DNA from: Volvox africanus
Lineage: Eukaryota > Chlorophyta > Chlorophyceae > Chlamydomonadales > Volvocaceae
Assembly (NCBI GenBank): GCA_030268105.1
Contig: BSDZ01000045.1
Coordinates: forward strand, 1-64,000
Direction of reading: 5' to 3'
DNA: 64,000 bases
The notes below the pieces were generated by a model. It had not been told where the DNA came from, searched no databases, and saw only the letters and a list, made by a program, of their open reading frames with translations. This document shows, in pieces, positions 27,263 through 37,929 of this stretch. How positions within the stretch are numbered: the first letter of the stretch is position 1; each line of letters starts with the position of its first letter. Both the position numbers and the translations under genes were made by a program.

Positions 27263-28268
27263 TCCTGCCGGTTTTACCGCATTTGTATGGAAGAAGCACC
27301 AGCAGTATGGGATCATGTACCGTGCTATAACGACTGTGCAAAATCAACACATGTGTGTGTCAACGCATCCAGCTGGGGTCGTGGCACGAGCTAGCAGAAG
27401 GAAATAGGTGCGGGTCGCTCTTGGCCTGCGGCTGTGACCTTCAATGGGACTCAACCCCACTCTATGATGCATTACACCTGCTGATAGCCCGTCCGTGGGT
27501 CCCAGGCGCGGGTCCTGCTACCTGAAGGCTAGATGTCCCAATCTAAGCCCTTGACACGGTCCGGTGATATGGTGTACAAAAGGTACGGAAAGGTACACTG
27601 CTTCCGTTACAAGTTCGTCAGAAGTAGGGAATGAGGACACCAGTTGTAAGTAGTCGTTTGCGCTCAAGAGGTAAGAACGCTTCTAGAGCCTAGTCACAAA
27701 GTTCACTTGCTCTATCGTCGCTCGTTTACTAATATTAATCCGACTCCAAATGCCGTACACTTGTGGCGACAGCGTCGAAACATAACATGCAACACAATCA
27801 AGATCAAATTACTCTATTAGATAAACGATACATATCTAAATACAACGGATTAAACTGAAAGGCGCACGACACACTTTTGGACACACTTCTGGATACTGCG
27901 ATCCTTCCTCCTCCTACAATGTCCTGCTGTACAACCAAAGCGATATAAATGTGAACACTCAATATTTGACACGTGCAAACGACAGACAAAGGGGTCACGT
28001 GCTGGGCAAGCCATGGAAGCTGTGTATGAATTTATGGAGGCTGTGAGTTCAGGCTGTTTATTGTTTGCAGTCTGCTTTTACTTGCTGCTGATATCAGCCC
28101 TTGGCTCGAGCATTCTTGTGTGTGTGTGTATATCTATACTTGTACAACAGCGATTGATGCGTGTGCTGTTTCAAGATGTGGGAATGGATAGCAGGGTATG
28201 GTGGACCTGTGTGGCCGGCACACTGCTGTGCGGTGGGGCTTGTTGCCCAGTGTGAGTGAGACATATGA

Positions 28269-28340
28269 GGGAGTTTGGTCTAGTGGTATGATTCTCGCTT
28301 CGGGTTCGAGAGGCCGCGAGTTCGATTTTTGCAACTCCCC
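28269..28340 (+). tRNA. tRNA-Pro (CGG) with anticodon-stem mismatch, array copy 26
   Basis: Anticodon CGG at 28301-28303. The anticodon stem reads CTCGC/TCGAG, leaving a C-T mismatch next to the loop. T61. Confidence 0.78.
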
Positions 28341-29362
28341 TCTTGCCGGTTTTACCGCATTTGTATGGAAGAAGCACCAGCAGTATGGGATCATGTACCG
28401 TGCTATGACGACTGTGCAAAATCAACACATGTGTGTGTCAACGCATCCAGCTGGTGTCGTGGCACGAGCTAGCAGAAGGAAATAGGTGCGGGTCGCTCTT
28501 GGCCTGCGGCTGTGACCTTCAATGGGACTCAACCCCACTCTATGATGCATTACACCTGCTGATAGCCCGTCCGTGGGTCCCAGGCGCGGGTCCTGCTACC
28601 TGAAGGCTAGATGTCCCAATCGAAGCCCTTGACACGGTCCGGTGATATGGTGTACAAAAGGTACGGAAAGGTACACTGCTTCCGTTACAAGTTCGTCAGA
28701 AGTAGGGAATGAGGACACCAGTTGTAAGTAGTCGTTTTCGCTCAAGAGGTAAGAACGCTTCTAGAGCCAAGTCACAAAGTTCACTTGCTCTCTCGTCGCT
28801 CGTTTACTAATATTAATCCGACTCCAAATGCCGTACACTTGTGGCGACAGCGTCGAAACATAACATGCAACACAATCAAGATCAAATTACTCTATTAGAT
28901 AAACGATACATATCTAAATACAACGGATTAAACTGAAAGGCGCACGACACACTTTTGGACACACTTCTGGATACTGCGATCCTTCCTCCTCCTACAATGT
29001 CCTGCTGTACAACCAAAGCGATATAAATGTGAACACTCAATATTTGACACGTGCAAACGACAGACAAAGGGGTCACGTGCTGGGCAAGCCATGGAAGCTG
29101 TGTATGAATTTATGGAGGCTGTGAGTTCAGGCTGTTTATTGTTTGCAGTCTGCTTTTACTTGCTGCTGATATCAGCCCTTGGCTCGAGCATTCTTGTGTG
29201 TGTGTGTGTGTGTGAGTGTGTATATATCTAGACTTGTACAACAGCGATTGATGTGTGTGCTGTTTCAAGATGTGGGAATGGATAGCAGGGTATGGTGGAC
29301 CTGTGTGGCCGGCACACTGCTGTGCGGTGGGGCTTGTTGCCCAGCGTGAGTGAGACATGTGA

Positions 29363-29434
29363 GGGAGTTTGGTCTAGTGGTATGATTCTCGCTTCGGGTG
29401 CGAGAGGCCACGAGTTCGATTCTTGCAACTCCCC
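29363..29434 (+). tRNA. tRNA-Pro (CGG), array copy 27
   Basis: Anticodon CGG at 29395-29397. T stem ACGAG/CTTGC has an A-C mismatch at its outer pair but keeps C61. Confidence 0.85.
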
Positions 29435-30456
29435 TCTTGCCGGTTTTACCGCATTTGTATGGAAGAAGCACCAGCAGTATGGGATCATGTACCGTGCTAT
29501 AACGACTGTGCAAAATCAACACATGTGTGTGTCAACACATCCAGCTGGGGTCAAGGCACGAGCTAGCAGAAGGAAATAGGTGCGGGTCGCTCTTGGCCTG
29601 CGGCTGTGACCTTCAATGGGACTCAACCCCACTCTATGATGCATTACACCTGCTGATAGCCCGTCCGTGGGTCCCAGGCGCGGGTCCTGCTACCTGAAGG
29701 CTAGATGTCCCAATCTAAGCCCTTGACACGGTCCGGTAATATGGTGTACAAAAGGTACGGAAAGGTACACTGCTTCCGTTACAAGTTCGTCAGAAATAGG
29801 GAATGAGGACACCAGTTGTAAGTAGTCGTTTGCGCTCAAGAGGTAAGAACGCTTCTAGAGCCAAGTCACAAAGTTCACTTGCTCTCTCGTCGCTCGTTTA
29901 CTAATATTAATCCGACTCCAAATGCCGTACACTTGTGGCGACAGCGTCGAAACATAACATGCAACACAATCAAGATCAAATTACTCTATTAGATAAACGA
30001 TACACATCTAAATACAACGGATTAAACTGAAAGGCGCACGACACACTTTTGGACACACTTCTGGATACTGCGATCCTTCCTCCTCCTACAATGTCCTGCT
30101 GTACAACCAAAGCGATATAAATGTGAACACTCAATATTTGACACGTGCAAACGACAGACAAAGGGGTCACGTGCTGGGCAAGCCATGGAAGCTGTGTATG
30201 AATTTATGGAGGCTGTGAGTTCAGGCTGTTTATTGTTTGCAGTCTGCTTTTACTTGCTGCTGATATCAGCCCTTGGCTCGAGCATTCTTGTGTGTGTGTG
30301 TGTGTGTGAGTGTGTATATATCTAGACTTGTACAACAGCGATTGATGTGTGTGCTGTTTCAAGATGTGGGAATGGATAGCAGGGTATGGTGGACCTGTGT
30401 GGCCGGCACACTGCTGTGCGGTGGGGCTTGTTGCCCAGCGTGAGTGAGACATGTGA

Positions 30457-30528
30457 GGGAGTTTGGTCTAGTGGTATGATTCTCGCTTCGGGTGCGAGAG
30501 GCCGCGAGTTCGATTCTTGCAACTCCCC
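30457..30528 (+). tRNA. tRNA-Pro (CGG), array copy 28
   Basis: Anticodon CGG at 30489-30491; GCGAG/CTTGC, C61 kept. Confidence 0.92.
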
Positions 30529-31544
30529 TCTTGCCGGTTTTACCGCATTTGTATGGAAGAAGCACCAGCAGTATGGGATCATGTAACGTGCTATGACGAC
30601 TGTGCAAAATCAACACATGTGTGTGTCAACGCATCCAGCTGGTGTCGTGGCACGAGCTAGCAGAAGGAAATAGGTGCGGGTCGCTCTTGGCCTGCGGCTG
30701 TGACCTTCAATGGGACTCAACCCCACTCTATGATGCATTACACCTGCTGATAGCCCGTCCGTGGGTCCCAGGCGCGGGTCCTGCTACCTGAAGGCTAGAT
30801 GTCCCAATCTAAGCCCTTGACACGGTCCGGTGATATGGTGTACAAAAGGTACGGAAAGGTACACTGCTTCCGTTACAAGTTCGTCAGAAGTAGGGAATGA
30901 GGACACCAGTTGTAAGTAGTCGTTTGCGCTCAAGAGGTAAGAACGCTTCTAGAGCCAAGTCACAAAGTTCACTTGCTCTCTCGTCGCTCGTTTACTAATA
31001 TTAATCCGACTCCAAATGCCGTACACTTGTGGCGACAGCGTCGAAACATAACATGCAACACAATCAAGATCAAATTACTCTATTAGATAAACGATACATA
31101 TCTAAATACAACGGATTAAACTGAAAGGCACACGACACACTTTTGGACACACTTCTGGATACTGCGATCCTTCCTCCACCTACAATGTCCTGCTGTACAA
31201 CCAAAGCGATACAAATGTGAACACTCAATATTTGACACGTGCAAACGACAGACAAAGGGGTCACGTGCTGGGGAAGCCATGGAAGCTGTGTATGAATTTA
31301 TGGAGGCTGTGAGTTCAGGCTGTTTATTGTTTGCAGTCTGCTTTTACTTGCTGCTGATATCAGCCCTTGGCTCGAGCATTCTTGTGTGTGTGTGAGTGTG
31401 TGTATATATCTAGACTTGTACAACAGCGATTGATGTGTGTGCTGTTTCAAGATGTGGGAATGGATAGCAGGGTATGGTGGACCTGTGTGGCCGGCACACT
31501 GCTGTGCGGTGGGGCTTGTTGCCCAGCGTGAGTGAGACATGTGA

Positions 31545-31616
31545 GGGAGTTTGGTCTAGTGGTATGATTCTCGCTTCGGGTGCGAGAGGCCGTGAGTTCG
31601 ATTCTTGCAACTCCCC
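31545..31616 (+). tRNA. tRNA-Pro (CGG), array copy 29
   Basis: Anticodon CGG at 31577-31579; T stem GTGAG/CTTGC, wobble-paired, C61 kept. Confidence 0.9.
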
Positions 31617-32638
31617 TCTTGCCGGTTTTACCGCATTTGTATGGAAGAAGCACCAGCAGTATGGGATCATGTAACGTGCTATGACGACTGTGCAAAATCA
31701 TCACATGTGTGTGTCAACGCATCTAGCTGGTGTCGTGGCACGAGCTAGCAGAAGGAAATAGGTGCGGGTCGCTCTTGGCCTGCGGCTGTGACCTTCAATG
31801 GGACTCAACCCCACTCTATGATGCATTACACCTGCTGATAGCCCGTCCGTGGGTCCCAGGCGCGGGTCCTGCTACCTGAAGGCTAGATGTCCCAATCTAA
31901 GCCCTTGACACGGTCCGGTGATATGGTGTACAAAAGGTACGGAAAGGTACACTGCTTCCGTTACAAGTTCGTCAGAAGTAGGGAATGAGGACACCAGTTG
32001 TAAGTAGTCGTTTTCGCTCAAGAGGTAAGAACGCTTCTAGAGCCAAGTCACAAAGTTCACTTGCTCTCTCGTCGCTCGTTTACTAATATTAATCCGACTC
32101 CAAATGCCGTACACTTGTGGCGACAGCGTCGAAACATAACATGCAACACAATCAAGATCAAATTACTCTATTAGATAAACGATACATATCTAAATACAAC
32201 GGATTAAACTGAAAGGCGCACGACACACTTTTGGACACACTTCTGGATACTGCGATCCTTCCTCCTCCTACAATGTCCTGCTGTACAACCAAAGCGATAT
32301 AAATGTGAACACTCAATATTTGACACGTGCAAACGACAGACAAAGGGGTCACGTGCTGGGGAAGCCATGGAAGCTGTGTATGAATTTATGGAGGCTGTGA
32401 GTTCAGGCTGTTTATTGTTTGCAGTCTGCTTTTACTTGCTGCTGATATCAGCCCTTGGCTCGAGCATTCTTGTGTGTGTGTGTGTGTGTGAGTGTGTGTA
32501 TATCTAGACTTGTACAACAGCGATTGATGTGTGTGCTGTTTCAAGATGTGGGAATGGATAGCAGGGTATGGTGGACCTGTGTGGCCGGCACACTGCTGTG
32601 CGGTGGGGCTTGTTGCCCAGCGTGAGTGAGACATGTGA

Positions 32639-32710
32639 GGGAGTTTGGTCTAGTGGTATGATTCTCGCTTCGGGTGCGAGAGGCCGTGAGTTCGATTCTT
32701 GCAACTCCCC
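32639..32710 (+). tRNA. tRNA-Pro (CGG), array copy 30
   Basis: Anticodon CGG at 32671-32673; same T arm as copy 29. Confidence 0.9.
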
Positions 32711-33725
32711 TCTTGCCGGTTTTACCGCATTTGTATGGAAGAAGCACCAGCAGTATGGGATCATGTAACGTGCTATGACGACTGTGCAAAATCATCACAT
32801 GTGTGTGTCAACGCATCTAGCTGGTGTCGTGGCACGAGCTAGCAGAAGGAAATAGGTGCGGGTCGCTCTTGGCCTGCGGCTGTGACCTTCAATGGGACTC
32901 AACCCCACTCTATGATGCATTACACCTGCTGATAGCCCGTCCGTGGGTCCCAGGCGCGGGTCCTGCTACCTGAAGGCTAGATGTCCCAATCTAAGCCCTT
33001 GACACGGTCCGGTGATATGGTGTACAAAAGGTACGGAAAGGTACACTGCTTCCGTTACAAGTTCGTCAGAAGTAGGGAATGAGGACACCAGTTGTAATAG
33101 TCGTTTGCGCTCAAGAGGTAAGAACGCTTCTAGAGCCAAGTCACAAAGTTCACTTGCTCTCTCGTCGCTCGTTTACTAATATTAATCCGACTCCAAATGC
33201 CGTACACTTGTGGCGACAGCGTCGAAACATAACATGCAACACAATCAAGATCAAATTACTCTATTAGATAAACGATACATATCTAAATACAACGGATTAA
33301 ACTGAAAGGCGCACGACACACTTTTGGACACACTTCTGGATACTGCGATCCTTCCTCCTCCTACAATGTCCTGCTGTACAACCAAAGCGATATAAATGTG
33401 AACACTCAATATTTGACACGTGCAAACGACAGACAAAGGGGTCACGTGCTGGGGAAGCCATGGAAGCTGTGTATGAATTTATGGAGGCTGTGAGTTCAGG
33501 CTGTTTATTGTTTGCAGTCTGCTTTTACTTGCTGCTGATATCAGCCCTTGGCTCGAGCATTCTTGTGTGTGTGTGAGTGTGTGTATATATCTAGACTTGT
33601 ACAACAGCGATTGATGCGTGTGCTGTTTCAAGATGTGGGAATGGATAGCAGGGTATGGTGGACCTGTGTGGCCGGCACACTGCTGTGCGGTGGGGCTTGT
33701 TGCCCAGCGTGAGTGAGACATGTGA

Positions 33726-33797
33726 GGGAGTTTGGTCTAGTGGTATGATTCTCGCTTCGGGTGCGAGAGGCCGTGAGTTCGATTCTTGCAACTCCCC
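33726..33797 (+). tRNA. tRNA-Pro (CGG), array copy 31
   Basis: Anticodon CGG at 33758-33760; same T arm as copy 29. Its unit has a 1 bp deletion in the spacer near 33098. Confidence 0.9.
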
Positions 33798-34813
33798 TCT
33801 TGCCGGTTTTACCGCATTTGTATGGAAGAAGCACCAGCAGTATGGGATCATGTAACGTGCTATGACGACTGTGCAAAATCATCACATGTGTGTGTCAACG
33901 CATCTAGCTGGTGTCGTGGCACGAGCTAGCAGAAGGAAATAGGTGCGGGTCGCTCTTGGCCTGCGGCTGTGACCTTCAATGGGACTCAACCCCACTCTAT
34001 GATGCATTACACCTGCTGATAGCCCGTCCGTGGGTCCCAGGCGCGGGTCCTGCTACCTGAAGGCTAGATGTCCCAATCTAAGCCCTTGACACGGTCCGGT
34101 GATATGGTGTACAAAAGGTACGGAAAGGTACACTGCTTCCGTTACAAGTTCGTCAGAAGTAGGGAATGAGGACACCAGTTGTAAGTAGTCGTTTTCGCTC
34201 AAGAGGTAAGAACGCTTCTAGAGCCAAGTCACAAAGTTCACTTGCTCTCTCGTCGCTCGTTTACTAATATTAATCCGACTCCAAATGCCGTACACTTGTG
34301 GCGACAGCGTCGAAACATAACATGCAACACAATCAAGATCAAATTACTCTATTAGATAAACGATACATATCTAAATACAACGGATTAAACTGAAAGGCGC
34401 ACGACACACTTTTGGACACACTTCTGGATACTGCGATCCTTCCTCCTCCTACAATGTCCTGCTGTACAACCAAAGCGATATAAATGTGAACACTCAATAT
34501 TTGACACGTGCAAACGACAGACAAAGGGGTCACGTGCTGGGGAAGCCATGGAAGCTGTGTATGAATTTATGGAGGCTGTGAGTTCAGGCTGTTTATTGTT
34601 TGCAGTCTGCTTTTACTTGCTGCTGATATCAGCCCTTGGCTCGAGCATTCTTGTGTGTGTGTGAGTGTGTGTATATATCTAGACTTGTACAACAGCGATT
34701 GATGTGTGTGCTGTTTCAAGATGTGGGAATGGATAGCAGGGTATGGTGGACCTGTGTGGCCGGCACACTGCTGTGCGGTGGGGCTTGTTGCCCAGCGTGA
34801 GTGAGACATGTGA

Positions 34814-34885
34814 GGGAGTTTGGTCTAGTGGTATGATTCTCGCTTCGGGTGCGAGAGGCCGTGAGTTCGATTCTTGCAACTCCCC
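34814..34885 (+). tRNA. tRNA-Pro (CGG), array copy 32
   Basis: Anticodon CGG at 34846-34848; same T arm as copy 29. Confidence 0.9.
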
Positions 34886-35907
34886 TCTTGCCGGTTTTAC
34901 CGCATTTGTATGGAAGAAGCACCAGCAGTATGGGATCATGTAACGTGCTATGACGACTGTGCAAAATCATCACATGTGTGTGTCAACGCATCTAGCTGGT
35001 GTCGTGGCACGAGCTAGCAGAAGGAAATAGGTGCGGGTCGCTCTTGGCCTGCGGCTGTGACCTTCAATGGGACTCAACCCCACTCTATGATGCATTACAC
35101 CTGCTGATAGCCCGTCCGTGGGTCCCAGGCGCGGGTCCTGCTACCTGAAGGCTAGATGTCCCAATCTAAGCCCTTGACACGGTCCGGTGATATGGTGTAC
35201 AAAAGGTACGGAAAGGTACACTGCTTCCGTTACAAGTTCGTCAGAAGTAGGGAATGAGGACACCAGTTGTAAGTAGTCGTTTGCGCTCAAGAGGTAAGAA
35301 CGCTTCTAGAGCCAAGTCACAAAGTTCACTTGCTCTCTCGTCGCTCGTTTACTAATATTAATCCGACTCCAAATGCCGTACACTTGTGGCGACAGCGTCG
35401 AAACATAACATGCAACACAATCAAGATCAAATTACTCTATTAGATAAACGATACATATCTAAATACAACGGATTAAACTGAAAGGCGCACGACACACTTT
35501 TGGACACACTTCTGGATACTGCGATCCTTCCTCCTCCTACAATGTCCTGCTGTACAACCAAAGCGATATAAATGTGAACACTCAATATTTGACACGTGCA
35601 AACGACAGACAAAGGGGTCACGTGCTGGGCAAGCCATGGAAGCTGTGTATGAATTTATGGAGGCTGTGAGTTCAGGCTGTTTATTGTTTGCAGTCTGCTT
35701 TTACTTGCTGCTGATATCAGCCCTTGGCTCGAGCATTCTTGTGTGTGTGTGTGTGTGTGAGTGTGTATATATCTAGACTTGTACAACAGCGATTGATGTG
35801 TGTGCTGTTTCAAGATGTGGGAATGGATAGCAGGGTATGGTGGACCTGTGTGGCCGGCACACTGCTGTGCAGTGGGGCTTGTTGCCCAGCGTGAGTGAGA
35901 CATGTGA

Positions 35908-35979
35908 GGGAGTTTGGTCTAGTGGTATGATTCTCGCTTTAGGTGCGAGAGGCCGTGAGTTCGATTCTTGCAACTCCCC
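35908..35979 (+). tRNA. tRNA-Pro body with TAG anticodon, array copy 33
   Basis: Anticodon TAG at 35940-35942. T stem GTGAG/CTTGC with C61, so unlike copies 24 and 25 this TAG copy has a sound T arm and good internal promoter. Confidence 0.78.
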
Positions 35980-37003
35980 TCTTGCCGGTTTTACCGCATT
36001 TGTATGGAAGAAGCACCAGCAGTATGGGATCATGTAACGTGCTATGACGACTGTGCAAAATCATCACATGTGTGTGTCAACGCATCTAGCTGGTGTCGTG
36101 GCACGAGCTAGCAGAAGGAAATAGGTGCGGGTCGCTCTTGGCCTGCGGCTGTGACCTTCAATGGGACTCAACCCCACTCTATGATGCATTACACCTGCTG
36201 ATAGCCCGTCCGTGGGTCCCAGGCGCGGGTCCTGCTACCTGAAGGCTAGATGTCCCAATCTAAGCCCTTGACACGGTCCGGTGATATGGTGTACAAAAGG
36301 TACGGAAAGGTACACTGCTTCCGTTACAAGTTCGTCAGAAGTAGGGAATGAGGACACCAGTTGTAAGTAGTCGTTTGCGCTCAAGAGGTAAGAACGCTTC
36401 TAGAGCCAAGTCACAAAGTTCACTTGCTCTCTCGTCGCTCGTTTACTAATATTAATCCGACTCCAAATGCCGTACACTTGTGGCGACAGCGTCGAAACAT
36501 AACATGCAACACAATCAAGATCAAATTACTCTATTAGATAAACGATACATATCTAAATACAACGGATTAAACTGAAAGGCGCACGACACACTTTTGGACA
36601 CACTTCTGGATACTGCGATCCTTCCTCCTCCTACAATGTCCTGCTGTACAACCAAAGCGATATAAATGTGAACACTCAATATTTGACACGTGCAAACGAC
36701 AGACAAAGGGGTCACGTGCTGGGGAAGCCATGGAAGCTGTGTATGAATTTATGGAGGCTGTGAGTTCAGGCTGTTTATTGTTTGCAGTCTGCTTTTACTT
36801 GCTGCTAATATCAGCCCTTGGCTCGAGCATTCTTGTGTGTGTGTGTGTGTGTGTGAGTGTGTATATATCTAGACTTGTACAACAGCGATTGATGTGTGTG
36901 CTGTTTCAAGATGTGGGAATGGATAGCAGGGTATGGTGGACCTGTGTGGCCGGCACACTGCTGTGCAGTGGGGCTTGTTGCCCAGCGTGAGTGAGACATG
37001 TGA

Positions 37004-37046
37004 GGGAGTTTGGTCTAGTGGTATGATTCTCGCTTCGGGTGCGAGA
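37004..37046 (+). pseudogene. 5' part of tRNA-Pro (CGG) copy 34, split by LTR element
   Basis: Carries the acceptor 5' strand, D arm, anticodon CGG (37036-37038) and the anticodon stem up to CGAGA, then stops at the LTR. The A box is intact, the B box is 7.5 kb away. The retrotransposon has inactivated this copy. Confidence 0.95.
37042..37046. other. Target site duplication CGAGA (left copy)
   Basis: CGAGA just outside the LTR at 37047, repeated at 44518-44522. Intact tRNA copies have this sequence once (in GGGTGCGAGAGGCC), so it is a true duplication of 5 bp, the size typical for Ty3/gypsy integrases. Confidence 0.95.
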
Positions 37047-37596
37047 TGTTGTACCTCTCGTTCGCGTTTGCTCATGAGTATCTGCACGTCTGGAGACTAT
37101 CGACACCGATGCGCGAGCACTTGCAAGTACAGCAAGGCAAGCGAGAGCAAACAGAGACAGCGGAAGACTTCAAGACGAAGAGAGATATAACTTACGGTCT
37201 TACAGGTCGGAATGATGCAATGGACGAAATCGCCGTTAGCGCCGGAAGCAAGCAATCATCACGCAGTGGTGATTAGCGAAGTTCAGGCTTAGCTCGGGCT
37301 AAGTAGAGTATCGTATAGTAATAGTAATGTAGAACACACAAGTGTTCTCTGGCATCGAATGTCTTGTCTAGCTTAGCCGTCCTCGCATCTGTTATACTCG
37401 CAGCATCGCAGTGCCGTACGATTCACATTAGGAGGCCGATCCTAGATGTGACAACCCTACTGCGCTTAGGCGATGTCTACGCATAACAACGTATAAGCCT
37501 TTCCGGCATTCACATGATGCAAGGGTCCGGATAGCGATATCCGGTTGCAGGGCATGTATCGCGACGAGTGCGGCGCTCTCAACGTGTGCTTAAATG

Positions 37597-37625
37597 AAGT
37601 AATATTATATCAGATAATATTACTT
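37597..37625. promoter_or_regulatory. LTR hairpin I (12 bp stem), 3' LTR
   Basis: AAGTAATATTAT and ATAATATTACTT form a perfect 12 bp inverted repeat around ATCAG. The same structure is at 44244-44272 in the 5' LTR. The role is unknown; a transcript hairpin or protein-binding palindrome is possible. Confidence 0.7.
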
Positions 37626-37740
37626 ATCGTTTTGTAGCACGAGCATAATGCGCACTTCAATGCTTCGAGCTTTCATGCATGCTAGGCGGATTTGCCATGA
37701 TGCGATGTCGCGATGGATAATGACAACATGCCAGATGCAT

Positions 37741-37768
37741 ATATAAATGTATGCGAATACATTTATAT
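37741..37768. promoter_or_regulatory. LTR hairpin II with TATAAAT on both strands, 3' LTR
   Basis: ATATAAATGTAT and ATACATTTATAT form a perfect 12 bp inverted repeat around GCGA. Each arm contains a TATA-like sequence, one per strand. Repeated at 44388-44415. Confidence 0.65.
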
Positions 37769-37870
37769 CATGCAGATTCATTCATATGTAATGCGTTCAT
37801 CACAAAAGCACTTCGCCTCGTAGGATCGCGTCGACCTACGCGTCGGCGGGAAATGAACCGTAGCACAACA

Positions 37871-37885
37871 ATTATCCCCCCTCCC
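37871..37885 (-). other. Polypurine tract of element 1
   Basis: On the minus strand GGGAGGGGGGATAAT directly abuts the 3' LTR, the position where plus-strand DNA synthesis is primed. Just upstream (37888-37907) ATGCAGCG and CGCTGCAT form an 8 bp stem around TCCT. Confidence 0.85.
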
Positions 37886-37929
37886 GTATGCAGCGTCCTC
37901 GCTGCATCATACAGCATCGACTGCAGGGG

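Larger units (their letters stand above)
1..37046 (+). repeat. Tandem array of ~1.08 kb tRNA-Pro units, left block (34 units)
   Basis: Units begin with GAAATAGGTGCGGGTC at 1, 1449, 2529, 3609, 4689, 5781, 6861 and so on to 36118. Typical length is 1080 bp (copies 2-25) or 1087-1094 bp (copies 27-34). Most length variation comes from a (TG)n tract about 140-170 bp upstream of each tRNA (about 6 to 13 TG), pure in copies 1-26 and interrupted (GAGTGTG) from copy 27 on. Copies differ by a few percent or less; units 15 and 16 look the same. Each unit holds one tRNA-Pro-type gene with a T4 terminator 10 nt downstream. The roughly 1 kb spacer holds no protein gene I can support: its short ORFs recur only because the units are near-identical. 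The array is already under way at base 1, so its true start is outside the window. The last unit is cut at 37046 by an LTR element and resumes at 44523. Confidence 0.97.
37047..37870 (-). repeat. 3' LTR of element 1
   Basis: 824 bp, TG...CA ends with TGTTGT/ACAACA terminal inverted repeats. Same length as the LTR at 43694-44517, with about 14 mismatches, including two clusters of four (around 37264-37267 and 37668-37671). No protein is encoded. Two AT-rich hairpins are listed separately. Confidence 0.95.
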
